DNA of 41,200 nucleotides from Mycobacterium sp. (GTDB taxonomy: Bacteria; Actinomycetota; Actinomycetes; Mycobacteriales; Mycobacteriaceae), in NCBI GenBank assembly GCA_018882965.1, contig VEQY01000026.1, positions 1 through 41,200 on the forward strand, given 5' to 3'. The notes below the pieces were generated by a model. The model had not been told where the DNA came from and did no database searches. It saw only the letters and a program-made list of their open reading frames with translations. The position numbers and the translations under genes are program-made. Within the stretch, counting starts at the first letter, position 1; each line of letters begins with the position of its first letter. Positions 1 through 9,027 of this stretch are shown here, in pieces.

Positions 1-144
1 CTCCGGCCGCCCCCGCCAAGGCTGCTCCGGCCGCCCCCGCCAAGGCTGCTCCGGCCGCCCCCGCCAAGGCTGCTCCGGCCGCCCCCGCCAAGGCTGCTCC
101 GGCCGCCCCCGCCAAGGCTGCTCCGGCCGCCCCCGCCAAGGCTG
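1..144 (+). repeat. 24-bp perfect coding tandem repeat, at least 6 copies
   Basis: Six consecutive identical 24-bp units occupy 1-24, 25-48, 49-72, 73-96, 97-120 and 121-144. The array may continue beyond the left edge. Each unit keeps the reading frame and adds 8 residues. Identity at the DNA level, including third positions, suggests recent slippage or conversion, so copy number should vary between strains. Confidence 0.95.
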
Positions 145-212
145 CTCCGGCTCACCACGAGAACCGCTCGCAGGGCGGCGGCTCAGCCAAGCACGACGGC
201 CATAGCCACTAA
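1..212 (+). CDS. C-terminal end of an Ala/Pro/Lys-repeat protein with a His-rich tail (partial)
   Basis: The open frame enters from the left edge and stops at TAA 210-212. The visible part is six perfect copies of the 8-residue unit PAAPAKAA followed by a polar tail ending in HDGHSH, with six histidines in the last 22 residues. Ala/Pro/Lys tails of this style occur in mycobacterial nucleoid and surface adhesin proteins such as HupB and HBHA. Those are much richer in lysine and have no His-rich end, so I do not assign the gene to either. The His-rich end could bind metal, which is inference only. The N-terminal domain lies outside the window, so function cannot be given. Confidence 0.7.
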   Translation, partial: PAAPAKAAPAAPAKAAPAAPAKAAPAAPAKAAPAAPAKAAPAAPAKAAPAHHENRSQGGGSAKHDGHSH

Positions 213-235
213 GCCGCACAATCAACGCGGCGAGC

Positions 236-264
236 GAGGCCCCCGGCAGCATGCCGGGGGCCTC
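236..264 (+). terminator. Intrinsic terminator hairpin, 12-bp perfect stem
   Basis: The arms 236-247 and 253-264 are perfectly complementary over 12 bp, with loop AGCAT. There is no U-tract, which is common for mycobacterial hairpin terminators. It sits 23 bp after the stop of the repeat protein and 22 bp before the next start, so it should separate the two transcription units. Confidence 0.75.
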
Positions 265-274
265 CTCATGCCGA

Positions 275-280
275 TAGCCT
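275..280 (+). promoter_or_regulatory. Predicted -10 box (TAGCCT) for a leaderless transcript
   Basis: TAGCCT fits the mycobacterial -10 consensus TANNNT and ends 6 nt before the ATG at 287. Transcription would begin at or within a base of the start codon. No Shine-Dalgarno sequence is present, which agrees with leaderless translation. Confidence 0.5.
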
Positions 281-286
281 GACGCG

Positions 287-1345
287 ATGTACTCAGTCAT
301 TCAGTGGGCCACCGGTGGTGTGGGCAGGGCCGCCATCCAGGGCGTGCTGCGCCATCCCCAGCTCGAACTCGTCGGATGCTGGGTGCACAGCGCGGACAAA
401 GCCGGCCGTGACGCCGGCGAGCTGGCAGGCGAAGCACCGTGCGGCGTGGCGGCCACCACTGACATCGACGCACTTCTGGACACCGACGCCGACTGCGTCA
501 TGTACTCGCCGCTGCTACCCGACGACGAGGTGGTCACGCGCATTCTGCGATCGGGCAAGAACATCGTCACGCCCGTCGGATGGGTTTATCCGGATCGGAA
601 CAACCCCGCCGTACAGGCCGTCGAGCAGGCCTGTCTGGACGGCGGGGTGACCCTGCACGGAACCGGGATCCACCCCGGCGGCATTACCGAGCGCTTCCCG
701 CTGATGGTCTCCGCACTGTCCTCGGCGATCACCCACGTGCGCGCCGAAGAGTTTTCCGACCTGCGCACCTACAACTCACCGCTGGTCGTGCGCGAGGTGA
801 TGGGGTTCGGACTGACTCGCGAGCAAGCCATGAACGGGCCCATCGCCGCCCTGCTGGAAGCCGGGTTCAAAGCCTCCGTACGCATGGTTGCCGACCGGCT
901 GGGGTTCGACGCAGAGCCGCGCATCCGCTCAACCCAGGACATCGCGCTCGCCGTCTCCGGTAGCGACGACCTGATCGTGCCGATGGCACCCGGCACCGTT
1001 GCCGCACGCCGCTTCCGCTGGGAGGCCATCGTCGATGACCGGCCGGTAGTGACCGCGGCTGTCAACTGGCTGATGTGCGAGGTCGACCTCGACCCGCCGT
1101 GGACGCTCGGCGAGCAGGGCGAGCGCTTCGAGGTGGAGATCACCGGCGACCCGCCCGTACTGCTGACTTTCAAAGGGCTGCAACCGGAGTCGGTCGCCGA
1201 GGGGTTGCTCCGCAATCCCGGCGTGGTGGCCACCGCCAACCACTGCGTCAGCTCCATACCTTTCGTCTGTGAGGCCACTCCGGGAATCAAGACGTATCTG
1301 GATCTGCCGCTGGTCTCCGGCAGGGCGGCACCGAATCTCGCTTGA
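287..1345 (+). CDS. DapB-like NAD(P)-dependent reductase/dehydrogenase
   Basis: This 352-residue protein begins with a Rossmann fold (VIQWATGGVGR at residues 4-14, with the GGVG turn at 10-13). It resembles the family annotated in mycobacteria as dihydrodipicolinate reductase-like or amine dehydrogenase-like, related to 2,4-diaminopentanoate dehydrogenase. It is longer than true DapB (about 245-270 residues) and probably does not act in lysine synthesis. The substrate is unknown. An NAD(P)-linked dehydrogenation of an amine, keto acid or lipid-derived carbonyl is the family-level expectation. It converges on the esterase gene with one base between the stops. The ATG is supported by the leaderless promoter spacing and the start of the beta strand. 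Confidence 0.75.
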   Translation: MYSVIQWATGGVGRAAIQGVLRHPQLELVGCWVHSADKAGRDAGELAGEAPCGVAATTDIDALLDTDADCVMYSPLLPDDEVVTRILRSGKNIVTPVGWVYPDRNNPAVQAVEQACLDGGVTLHGTGIHPGGITERFPLMVSALSSAITHVRAEEFSDLRTYNSPLVVREVMGFGLTREQAMNGPIAALLEAGFKASVRMVADRLGFDAEPRIRSTQDIALAVSGSDDLIVPMAPGTVAARRFRWEAIVDDRPVVTAAVNWLMCEVDLDPPWTLGEQGERFEVEITGDPPVLLTFKGLQPESVAEGLLRNPGVVATANHCVSSIPFVCEATPGIKTYLDLPLVSGRAAPNLA

Positions 1346-1346
1346 G

Positions 1347-2936
1347 CTAGCTGCGGGATCCCCAGAAGTCGCAGCGGTGCCGCGCGGTGAAGTCGGACGC
1401 GAGTTCGGGTCGCCCGGTTTGCAGCGACATCCGTTCGGATTCACCGGCCCGCAGCGGTGGCCATTCCGGGGCGCCGGGCACATCGGGGCTGCCGGTGGTG
1501 ACGAATCGGGCCCAGTAGTCGATCATCTCGTCGGACAGCTGCTGCTGGGCGCGATCCAGAGGCGGAGTGCCCCCCATGTCGAACAGGTAGCGAAGTTCCA
1601 GACCGTGAGCCGCACCGATCGGCAGCGGAGCGGCACGCACCGGGTCGGGCGCGGGTGCGAAACGGTCGTTGAACTCATAGGCGTACACCGGTGCCCGGCG
1701 GGCGAGTGCGTGAGCGACGGCGTCGACGGGGCAGGCGAAGATCCCGTCGGTGACCGCCGTGGCGTAGGCGAGAGCAGCGTTGCCGCCGAAACGGTCCGGC
1801 GGATACTGCACGGCCACCGCGGCGGCGTCCGAGCCGAACGTGTCGGCCAGCAGCTGAGGGTATGGATCGAGCCCGCGGTCGCGCAGATAGGACAGCGCCA
1901 CGAAGAGGGTGAACTCGTCAGCGGTGGTGCCGACCAGCACGGGCACCGGGGCGGTCTCGCCGCGTGCGGCGGCGGCGGCCGGCGAGAACGGTAGGCGCGC
2001 GGTGCCCGTCACCGGGCCGCTGAGCAGGTTGCCGCCGAACCGGACGTAAGCCGGTCCGCCCTGCAAACTCTCGGCCGGTAGCGCGGCCAGGCACGATCCG
2101 GCGGTGGCCGCGTCGGGACACCCGAGCCCGGCGGCGTACGCCATGCTCACCCGCTCCGCGGTGGTCAGGTCGGCCTGCGCGTGACACGGCCCGCTCTGCA
2201 TGATCGCGGCGCGGAAGAGTCCCCTGGATTCCGGGGCCACGAGGTGGTCGCACACCGAGATCGCGCCCGCTGACTCACCGGCGATCGTGACCCGCCCGGG
2301 GTCGCCGCCGAACTGCGCGATGTTGTCGCGCACCCAGCGCAGCGCCGCCTGCTGGTCGGCCAGACCGTAGTTGCCCACAGCATCCCCGGACCCCCGCACC
2401 GCCAGCGCCGGGTGCGCGAGGAACCCCAGCGCCCCGAGCCGGTAGTTGACGGTGACGACCACGATGTCGCCGCGGTTGGTCAGCCGGCGGGCGTCGTAGA
2501 GATCGGAGCTCCCGTTGAGAAAACCGCCGCCGTGGATCCACACCATGACCGGCCGCGGTGCGCGGGGCGCGGCTCCGTCGGGAGTCCACACCGTCAGGCT
2601 CAGACAGTCCTCGCTGGTCGCCAAACCATAGTCGGGGTCGAGGCGGGTGTCCTGAATGCACCGCGGGCCGGGCCGGGTGGCGTCGCGGACCGCCGTCCAC
2701 GGCTCAGGCGCCACCGGCGGCTGCCATCGCAGCGATCCGACGGGGCCCGCGGCGTAGGGGATGGCGCGGAACACCCGGAACCCCGGTTCGGCGCTGCCGC
2801 GGACCGGCCCGTCGGCGGTAAGGACCAGTTCGGAGCGGCCGTCACCGACCCGGTCGTCACTACCGCACGCCGCGACCATGGCCGCCGTCACGGCGCCGGC
2901 CACCGACAGCGCCATCGCGGCCCGCAACCGTGGCAT
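1347..2936 (-). CDS. Secreted lipoprotein type-B carboxylesterase
   Basis: The 529-residue protein belongs to the carboxylesterase type B family. The N-terminus is a lipoprotein signal: a charged start, a hydrophobic stretch and a VAAC lipobox with Cys24, so the enzyme should be anchored on the outer face of the membrane. The oxyanion-hole motif HGGGF is at 135-139, the nucleophile elbow GESAG has Ser222, the acidic residue is near Glu341 (TTADEF) and the catalytic His444 lies in AAHGLELRY. All triad parts are present and the length is typical. The ATG at 2936 was chosen because it starts the signal peptide; the frame stays open upstream into the P450 leader but adds no recognisable sequence. 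The substrate is unknown; short-chain esters are usual for the family. Confidence 0.85.
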   Translation of the reverse strand: MPRLRAAMALSVAGAVTAAMVAACGSDDRVGDGRSELVLTADGPVRGSAEPGFRVFRAIPYAAGPVGSLRWQPPVAPEPWTAVRDATRPGPRCIQDTRLDPDYGLATSEDCLSLTVWTPDGAAPRAPRPVMVWIHGGGFLNGSSDLYDARRLTNRGDIVVVTVNYRLGALGFLAHPALAVRGSGDAVGNYGLADQQAALRWVRDNIAQFGGDPGRVTIAGESAGAISVCDHLVAPESRGLFRAAIMQSGPCHAQADLTTAERVSMAYAAGLGCPDAATAGSCLAALPAESLQGGPAYVRFGGNLLSGPVTGTARLPFSPAAAAARGETAPVPVLVGTTADEFTLFVALSYLRDRGLDPYPQLLADTFGSDAAAVAVQYPPDRFGGNAALAYATAVTDGIFACPVDAVAHALARRAPVYAYEFNDRFAPAPDPVRAAPLPIGAAHGLELRYLFDMGGTPPLDRAQQQLSDEMIDYWARFVTTGSPDVPGAPEWPPLRAGESERMSLQTGRPELASDFTARHRCDFWGSRS

Positions 2937-2944
2937 GGGATGCG

Positions 2945-2950
2945 AGCCTA
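2945..2950 (-). promoter_or_regulatory. Predicted -10 box (TAGGCT) for the esterase
   Basis: On the - strand TAGGCT fits TANNNT and ends 8 nt before the esterase ATG at 2936, implying a leader of 0-2 nt. No Shine-Dalgarno is visible. The divergent P450 gene starts about 110 bp away. Confidence 0.4.
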
Positions 2951-3036
2951 CGTCGCGTGACGCAACTGGCTTCTGGATACCCTTCTGGCAAGCGCTGATC
3001 ACAGGCCATACTGGGAATCTGACACCCGTCAAGTTC

Positions 3037-3043
3037 AGGAGAG
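3037..3043 (+). promoter_or_regulatory. Ribosome binding site that fixes the P450 TTG start
   Basis: AGGAGAG lies 6 nt before the TTG at 3050 and is among the best Shine-Dalgarno matches in the window. It supports a TTG start rather than a later codon. A CATACT hexamer at 3007-3012 could be the -10 box. Confidence 0.75.
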
Positions 3044-3049
3044 ACGACT

Positions 3050-4312
3050 TTGAGCCCAACGACCGATCACCGGATCTCCGACCCCGCCGGCAGGGTGCTC
3101 GCCAACCCGCAGGCCTACACGGACGAAAGGGGATTGCACGAGGCGTTGACGCATCTGCGGGCCAACGCCCCGGTGTCCTGGGTGGAGACCACCGGCTACC
3201 GGCCGTTCTGGGCGATCACCAAGCACGCCGACGTGATGGACATCGAGCGACAGAACGATCTGTTCACCAATTACCCCAGGCCGCTGCTACAGATCGCCGA
3301 AGCCGAGGACGTGCTGCTGGAGCAGATGAAAGCCGGGATCGGGTTGCGCACCCTGATCCACATGGATGATCCGCTGCACCGCGACATCCGCAAGATCGGG
3401 GCGGACTGGTTTCGCCCGAAGGCGATGCGGGATCTGAAGGTTCGTGTCGACGAACTGGCCAAAATCTACGTCGACAAGATGGTCGAGAAGGGCCCGGAGT
3501 GCGACTTCGTCCAAGAGGTCGCGGTCAACTACCCGCTGTATGTGATCCTCTCGCTGCTGGGTCTGCCGGAGTCGGACTTTCCCCGCATGCTCAAGCTCAC
3601 CCAGGAGATGTTCGGAGGTGACGACGCCGAGCTTCAGCGCGGCAATTCGCTGGACGACATCCTGGCGGTGCTGGTGGACTTTTTCAACTACTTCGCCGCG
3701 CTGACCGCCTCCCGCCGCGAGCATCCCACCGAAGACCTCGCCTCGGCGATCGCCAACGCGAAGATCGACGGCCAGCCGCTGTCCGATATGGACACCACGT
3801 CCTACTACGTGATCGTGGCCAGTGCCGGCCACGACACCACCAGTGCGGGTATCGCCGGCGGCCTGCTGGCGCTGCTGGAAAACCCCGGCGAGTTGGCCCG
3901 GCTGCAGAAGGACCCGGGGCTGATGGGCACCGCCGTCGAGGAGATGATCCGCTGGGTGGTGCCGGTCAAGGAGTTCATGCGCACCGCCCAGGCGGACACC
4001 GAGGTTCGCGGGGTTCCGATCGCCAAAGGCGAATCGGTACTGCTTTCCTATGTGTCGGCTAATCGCGATGAGGATGTCTTCGCCGATTCCTTCCGCTTCG
4101 ATGTCGGTCGCGACCCCAACAAGCACCTGTCATTCGGCTACGGCGTGCACTTCTGCCTCGGTGCTGCGCTGGCGCGGATGGAGATGAACAGCTTCTTCAC
4201 CGAACTCGTTCCCCGAATCTCCTCGATCGAGCTGGCTGGGGAGCCCGACTACGTGGCAACCACTTTCGTCGGTGGTCTCAAGCACCTTCCGATCCGCTAC
4301 ACGCTGAGGTGA
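3050..4312 (+). CDS. Cytochrome P450 monooxygenase
   Basis: This 420-residue soluble bacterial P450 has the I-helix oxygen-activation motif AGHDTT at 259-264, the K-helix ExxR (Glu298 to Arg301) and the haem loop FGYGVHFCLG at 362-371 with Cys369 as the thiolate ligand. There is no membrane segment, so electrons must come from a separate ferredoxin and reductase. The flavoprotein at 11242-12438 in this window is one possible partner, which is inference. The CYP family number cannot be set by eye. It converges with mftG (16 bp between stops). P450 genes next to mycofactocin genes fit oxidation of alcohols, sterols or lipids, but the substrate is not shown by the sequence. Confidence 0.93.
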   Translation: MSPTTDHRISDPAGRVLANPQAYTDERGLHEALTHLRANAPVSWVETTGYRPFWAITKHADVMDIERQNDLFTNYPRPLLQIAEAEDVLLEQMKAGIGLRTLIHMDDPLHRDIRKIGADWFRPKAMRDLKVRVDELAKIYVDKMVEKGPECDFVQEVAVNYPLYVILSLLGLPESDFPRMLKLTQEMFGGDDAELQRGNSLDDILAVLVDFFNYFAALTASRREHPTEDLASAIANAKIDGQPLSDMDTTSYYVIVASAGHDTTSAGIAGGLLALLENPGELARLQKDPGLMGTAVEEMIRWVVPVKEFMRTAQADTEVRGVPIAKGESVLLSYVSANRDEDVFADSFRFDVGRDPNKHLSFGYGVHFCLGAALARMEMNSFFTELVPRISSIELAGEPDYVATTFVGGLKHLPIRYTLR

Positions 4313-4328
4313 ACCAGTCGCGGCCGAA

Positions 4329-5672
4329 TCAGACGAACTCGGCCGCGCGGTGGCCCAGCATGGCGATCGTCGCGTGCGGGCCTCGGCCGGGAATCCTTGG
4401 CAGCACCGAACCATCGATGACCGACAGTCCGGAGACACCGCGCACTCGGCAGAGCTCATCGACGACAGCATCGTCATCGTCCGCCGAACCCATCGGTGCG
4501 GTGCCGCACAGATGCTGCGACGTCGACCAGGCGGGCTCGCCGAGTTCGGTCACGCCCGCGAGCATATCGGTGAGCAACGCACAGCCTCGCTCCAGCGCGC
4601 TGAGGTCCGCTGGATCGCTGTCGTAGCGGTGCTCGATGCACGGCGGCACCGTCGGGTCGGCGGAAACCAGCGACAATCGGCCACGGGAGCGCGGGCGCAT
4701 CAGCGCGACCCCGATCGAGGGGCGCCCGCCACCGAAGCCCCTTGTGTAGGGCCGGATCTCGAGGTCGTCGTCGAGCAACACCGCCTCCAGAACGGGATGG
4801 CCGGCAAGTCCGTCCCACTGGGCCTCCAGCACCCACTCCGGGTGATCGGCGAATCCGCGTCCCACCGGCAGGTCCGCCACCGGATCGATACCGGCCTCGC
4901 GCAGTGCGCGCACCGGCCCGATTCCGGAGAGCATCAGCAACTGGGCCGACCCGATGGCCCCGGCGCAGAGCACGACCCGGTCCGACCGCAGATGAACCGG
5001 GCCCTGCGGGCCGACCGCGTCGACCCCGGTCACCCGCCCGGCGCTCAGACGCACGCCGACCGCCCGGGTTCGGGTCACAACGCTGAGGTTCGGCCGGGCC
5101 AGGGCGGGCGCCAGGAACACCGCACCGGGGCCCCTGCGGATGTCATCGATGATGTTCAGCGGCACTGCCCCCACACCCGAACCGGCCGCGTTGAGATCGT
5201 CTAGCCAGCGATAGCCGCCCGCCCGGGCCGCAGCGACGAACGCGGCAGTCGGTCCGAGCATCAGTGAGACCTTGCCGATCCCCAATCGGTCCTCGACCGC
5301 GCGGTAATGCATCTGGACCTCAGCCCAGGACCAGCCCGGAGCCCAATCGAGATCCTCCGGAAGCGCCCGGCAGAAGTAGCCGCCGTTGACTGCGCCGGAT
5401 CCGCCGACACAGTCTCCACGGACGATGTCACCCGGGCGCGGTGGCGTGTCGGTGAGCCGGGTCCGAAGGTGCCGGGCGACCGGGCTGCCCTCGTCGATCG
5501 GCAGCGCCGTCGCATCCTCGGTCAGGGCCCGCACCACCGGGTCGCTCAATCCCGGCCCCGACTCCACCACGCAGACCCGGCGACTCGGATCCGCCGACAA
5601 CCGCTCGGCAAGAACCGATCCCGCGCTGCCGGCGCCGACGATCACGACGTCGCTGTGGGAAGCGCTATCCAC
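4329..5672 (-). CDS. mftG: MftG, GMC-family flavoprotein mycofactocinol dehydrogenase
   Basis: MftG is a 447-residue FAD oxidoreductase of the glucose-methanol-choline family. Family knowledge says it re-oxidises mycofactocinol and feeds electrons towards the respiratory chain. The FAD-binding GxGxxG is at 13-18, the GMC signature (GGSGAVNG) at 90-97, and the two active-site histidines are near His387 and His433. I chose the GTG at 5672, 10 nt after the mftF stop, because the residues just after it (DSASHSDVVIVG) match the normal N-terminus. Upstream in-frame codons would overlap mftF by about 80 bp. It is the last gene of the mft operon. Confidence 0.9.
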   Translation of the reverse strand: MDSASHSDVVIVGAGSAGSVLAERLSADPSRRVCVVESGPGLSDPVVRALTEDATALPIDEGSPVARHLRTRLTDTPPRPGDIVRGDCVGGSGAVNGGYFCRALPEDLDWAPGWSWAEVQMHYRAVEDRLGIGKVSLMLGPTAAFVAAARAGGYRWLDDLNAAGSGVGAVPLNIIDDIRRGPGAVFLAPALARPNLSVVTRTRAVGVRLSAGRVTGVDAVGPQGPVHLRSDRVVLCAGAIGSAQLLMLSGIGPVRALREAGIDPVADLPVGRGFADHPEWVLEAQWDGLAGHPVLEAVLLDDDLEIRPYTRGFGGGRPSIGVALMRPRSRGRLSLVSADPTVPPCIEHRYDSDPADLSALERGCALLTDMLAGVTELGEPAWSTSQHLCGTAPMGSADDDDAVVDELCRVRGVSGLSVIDGSVLPRIPGRGPHATIAMLGHRAAEFV

Positions 5673-5682
5673 GGGTCGCCGG

Positions 5683-7095
5683 TCACACGATCTCTGGCCG
5701 CAACGGACGCAAAGTGCGCTCGCGAACCACACCCGCCCACAGACCCGCGCCGTAGGCGCCGTCATCGAGACGCTTGATCATCAGATAGCCGAACGGCCCG
5801 ATGGGCTTGCCGTCACCGTAGGGTCGGCGTCGGATCCAGTCCCCTACTCCGTCGATAAGGGCCGCGGCCAGCACGGCGCGCCGGCAGCGTGAGGAGACCA
5901 CTGCGCTGACGAGGGCGAGCGGCCAGTAGTGCCGACAGATCGCCGCCGACAGCTGCGACGCCCCGGATCCCAGCCCGCGCAGGGCCAGTTGGGCGAAGTC
6001 GCCAGCGTCGGCGTCGGTGCCGCGCAGCGCGCGCGTCGTTCTCGCCGCTGCCATCCCACCGCACAGCAGAGCAAGCAGTCCCGCGCGGACCGAACCCGCC
6101 GACAGCAGGATCCACGCCAGCAGACTCCAGCGCGGGATCACCAGCGGAGCGGTGTTCTGCGGGTGGCGGATCGCCAGGGGTGCCGCCGAACTGCCGTAGA
6201 ACGCTTTGCGCGAAATCCAGCCGCGAAGCCGGGTCCGATGCTCGTGGGAGACCAGGGCGACAGGCTCGTAACGGATCCGGAAGCCGGCCTCGACCAGCCG
6301 CCAGCACACATCGACATCTTCACCCGACGGCAAGGATTCGTCGAAGCCGCAGATCTGCTGCAAGGCGGCACGGCGACACACGATCGCCGCGCTGGGAACA
6401 TAGGACACCGAGCTGTAGGGCACCACCGGGGCTTCGCGGTCCCCGAGATCCAGCGCCGAGTGCATCGCCTCGTAGCGGGCGATCAAACCGACCCCTGCGC
6501 CCAGGGCAATGATCCGCGGTGCCGCAAGGGCGACGGCCGGATCACAGAAGTGCCCGAGCAGTGCCTCCAGCCATCCGCGGCAGGGCAGGACATCGGAGTC
6601 CAGGAACGCCACCAAGTCGGTGCCGCACCGCTCAAGTCCGGAATTGCGGGCTGCTGCCGGACCCAGGCTGCGCTCGTGCCGCACGATCTCGATCTCACAG
6701 TGCGCGTCGTCGAATCGCTCCCGGCGCACGGGTGTCGCCGACCCGTCGTCAACGATCACGACGCGCGTTCCGCGCAGCGACGTCACCAGCCGCCGCAGTC
6801 CGGCCTCGTTGTCCCGAACCGGAATCACGACCGTGACGTCCCGGTGGGACGGCCCGGTCGCCGGCCGCGGATGGGCCACCGTCGCGTCGAGCAGGGCTCG
6901 CGCCAGTTGCGCACTCGTCGTGTCACGAACCTCGACCCGACCCTCCGGGCTGGCGCCGTCGATCAGGTCGCGTGCGGCGGGCGAGAGCCGCAGCAGCCGG
7001 GTGGGCGAGCCGCCCAGCAGCGCCGCTCCACCGAGGGTCTTGACCCGCCGGTCGATCTGCACGGCGAACCCGTCCGGCAGCCGAGGCGCGCTCAC
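5683..7095 (-). CDS. mftF: MftF, mycofactocin glycosyltransferase
   Basis: This 470-residue family-2 glycosyltransferase adds the beta-1,4-linked glucose chain to premycofactocin, the last known assembly step. The GT-A domain starts near residue 85 ([13 protein letters not shown]), with DDGS at 116-119, the metal-binding DSD at 166-168 and an ED pair at 259-260. The C-terminal third has hydrophobic segments, consistent with membrane association. An N-terminal stretch of about 80 residues precedes the catalytic domain. The GTG start overlaps the mftE stop (GTGA), indicating translational coupling. Confidence 0.93.
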   Translation of the reverse strand: MSAPRLPDGFAVQIDRRVKTLGGAALLGGSPTRLLRLSPAARDLIDGASPEGRVEVRDTTSAQLARALLDATVAHPRPATGPSHRDVTVVIPVRDNEAGLRRLVTSLRGTRVVIVDDGSATPVRRERFDDAHCEIEIVRHERSLGPAAARNSGLERCGTDLVAFLDSDVLPCRGWLEALLGHFCDPAVALAAPRIIALGAGVGLIARYEAMHSALDLGDREAPVVPYSSVSYVPSAAIVCRRAALQQICGFDESLPSGEDVDVCWRLVEAGFRIRYEPVALVSHEHRTRLRGWISRKAFYGSSAAPLAIRHPQNTAPLVIPRWSLLAWILLSAGSVRAGLLALLCGGMAAARTTRALRGTDADAGDFAQLALRGLGSGASQLSAAICRHYWPLALVSAVVSSRCRRAVLAAALIDGVGDWIRRRPYGDGKPIGPFGYLMIKRLDDGAYGAGLWAGVVRERTLRPLRPEIV

Positions 7096-7802
7096 ACCAG
7101 CATCCCCTCACCCTGGGGCCGCCATCGTCGCACCCGGGCCACGCAATCATCGACCATCTCGGCGAACAGGCGTGCCCCATCCGCCGCGGTCGCGGTACTG
7201 GGGTCACCCAGCACCCCGGACTGGCTGACCGCGCGGACGCCGCCGGCCCGAATGCGGGGCATCAGGTCAGCCAAGGGTTCGAGGTTCCCGGGTCGGAGTT
7301 CCCCGGCTCGAACCAGATTCGGGGCGAGGTGCAGCAGGACAGAGGTTTCCGTGTGTCCGGCATGGGCATCTGGACGGTGGACACGCCACACCGCAGGTGT
7401 GCACCACGCGACGTCGCGACCCTCGCCCCGCAGCTGGGTCACCGCGGCGTGCAAGGCCTCGACGTTTCCGCCGTGGCCGTTGACGAAGACCATGCGCTGC
7501 GCCCAATCGGACGCCGAGCGCCCGTACTCGACCAGCAGCGCGTGCAGGGCTGGGGTACCTATCGAGATGGTTCCGGGGAAGCTCTGGTGCTCGCCGGATG
7601 CTCCGTAGGCGATCGCCGGCGCCACCGGCAGATCGAGTTCGCGTGCCGCAGCGGCCGCCACCGCCGACGCGATACGGGTATCGGTGTCCAGTGGGAGATG
7701 CGGTCCGTGCTGCTCGATCGAACCGACCGGAACCATCAGGTTCGGCGACCGGCCGGGGAGTTGAGCGGAGGTTCGCCTGCCCAGGTCCCCCGCGAATTCC
7801 AC
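7092..7802 (-). CDS. mftE: MftE, creatininase-family peptidase of mycofactocin maturation
   Basis: MftE is a metal-dependent creatininase-family hydrolase that releases the modified C-terminal Val-Tyr unit (AHDP) from the MftC-processed precursor. The metal ligands are visible: Glu30 and His32 in SIEQHGPH, Asp41 in DTDT, the His of NGHGGN and the Glu of HTETS. The GTG at 7802 gives 236 residues. It is the only usual start codon between the mftD stop (7847) and the conserved core, although homologues often begin about 7 residues earlier, so the exact start is less certain. It is the only mft gene preceded by a gap (44 nt). Confidence 0.9.
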   Translation of the reverse strand: MEFAGDLGRRTSAQLPGRSPNLMVPVGSIEQHGPHLPLDTDTRIASAVAAAAARELDLPVAPAIAYGASGEHQSFPGTISIGTPALHALLVEYGRSASDWAQRMVFVNGHGGNVEALHAAVTQLRGEGRDVAWCTPAVWRVHRPDAHAGHTETSVLLHLAPNLVRAGELRPGNLEPLADLMPRIRAGGVRAVSQSGVLGDPSTATAADGARLFAEMVDDCVARVRRWRPQGEGMLV

Positions 7803-7846
7803 GCTGCGATCGTAGTAGGAGCGCCCCGGTGACGCCCGCGTTACGG

Positions 7847-9025
7847 TCAGTCCGAGACTCCGAGCCGACGAACGAACCCGTCGGGGACGAGCACGTCCTC
7901 TGCCGTCAGGTCGTGGATCGAAGACTTCCCGAGCGCACGCAACGCGGAGTCGATCCCGCTGGAGAGGATGTCGAGCACGTTTTCCACACCGGCCTGGCCC
8001 GCCGCGGCCAAACCCCACAGGTACGCCCGGCCGATCATCACAGCCCTGGCACCCAGCGCCAGCGCTTTCACCACATCGCTGCCGCGACGAACACCCCCGT
8101 CAAGCAGAACCTCGACCTGATCACCGACAGCTGCGGCGATCGCCGGTAGAGCGCGAATCGTCGCCGGGGTTCCATCAAGGTTGTTTCCGCCGTGATTGGA
8201 CACTGAGATTGCCGAAACACCGGTATCCACAGCGCGTTTGGCGTCATCGACGCGCATCACGCCCTTGAGCATGAGCGGACCGCTCCACTGCTCCCGCAAC
8301 CACGCGATGTCATCCCATGTCGGAGGCGGCGTTCCCATCCATTCGCCGTAGGCACCGAAGAACGCCGGCTCGGGTTCGCCGCGGCGGGCCTGGTTGGGCA
8401 GCGTCAGTGCCGGGGGCCGCAGCGTCTTCGCATACCGCAAAAACCACCCCGGGCGCACCAAACCCTGCGGCGACATCCTGATCGCGGTGCGCAGGTTCAT
8501 CTGCTCGGGGATCTTCGGGCTCCCCCAGTCGCGGCCGTGCGAGAAACTCCAGTCGGTCGTCACGATCAGACCGACCGCGCCCGCGGCGCGAGCCCGCTCG
8601 ACACGGTCGGCGATCTCGTCGCGCCCGCCGAGCCAGTAGACCTGGAACATGGTCTTGGGATTGGCTGCGATGACCTCCTCGATGGGCTTGCTGGCGAACG
8701 ACGACAGGCCCATCGCGGTGTCCCGCGCGGCCGCCGCGCGGGCGACAGCGACTTCGCCGTCGGGGTGGACGGCCTGCACACCGGTCGGCGAGATCAGCAC
8801 CGGCAGCGAGACCTGCTGTCCCATGACAGTGGTCGACAGGTCACGTTTCTCGGTGGCACCGATGACATGCGGTGCGAAGCCCAGTTCGGAGAACGCCTCG
8901 ACGTTGTCGGAGTAGGTCAGGCCCTTTTCGCTGCCAGCCAGCAGCGCGGAGTACACCGCTTTCGGGAGGCGTTTGCGGGCGCGCTGCTGTGCGATCGCCA
9001 CGGTCTCGAACCACTGGTCAGCCAT
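7847..9025 (-). CDS. mftD: MftD, FMN-dependent oxidase forming premycofactocin
   Basis: MftD is 392 residues and belongs to the FMN-dependent alpha-hydroxy-acid dehydrogenase superfamily (older name lldD1). In the mycofactocin pathway it oxidatively deaminates AHDP to the alpha-keto amide premycofactocin, the redox-active core. The family features visible are the catalytic His in SVSNHGGNNLDGTPA, the phosphate-binding VLLDGGVRRGSDV and the IGRAYLWGLAAAG segment. The ATG at 9025 follows the mftC stop by two bases (TAG CC ATG), so the genes are coupled. True lactate dehydrogenase activity is an alternative that the operon context makes unlikely. Confidence 0.93.
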   Translation of the reverse strand: MADQWFETVAIAQQRARKRLPKAVYSALLAGSEKGLTYSDNVEAFSELGFAPHVIGATEKRDLSTTVMGQQVSLPVLISPTGVQAVHPDGEVAVARAAAARDTAMGLSSFASKPIEEVIAANPKTMFQVYWLGGRDEIADRVERARAAGAVGLIVTTDWSFSHGRDWGSPKIPEQMNLRTAIRMSPQGLVRPGWFLRYAKTLRPPALTLPNQARRGEPEPAFFGAYGEWMGTPPPTWDDIAWLREQWSGPLMLKGVMRVDDAKRAVDTGVSAISVSNHGGNNLDGTPATIRALPAIAAAVGDQVEVLLDGGVRRGSDVVKALALGARAVMIGRAYLWGLAAAGQAGVENVLDILSSGIDSALRALGKSSIHDLTAEDVLVPDGFVRRLGVSD

Positions 9026-9027
9026 GG

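Noticed and set aside
1..212. HbhA or HupB C-terminus
   Set aside because: The repeat has one Lys in eight residues and a His-rich end, unlike the Lys-dense tails of those proteins.
3050..4312. Naming the P450 as CYP125, CYP142 or CYP124
   Set aside because: The conserved motifs are generic and the neighbours are not those of the cholesterol locus; family number needs identity values I cannot compute.
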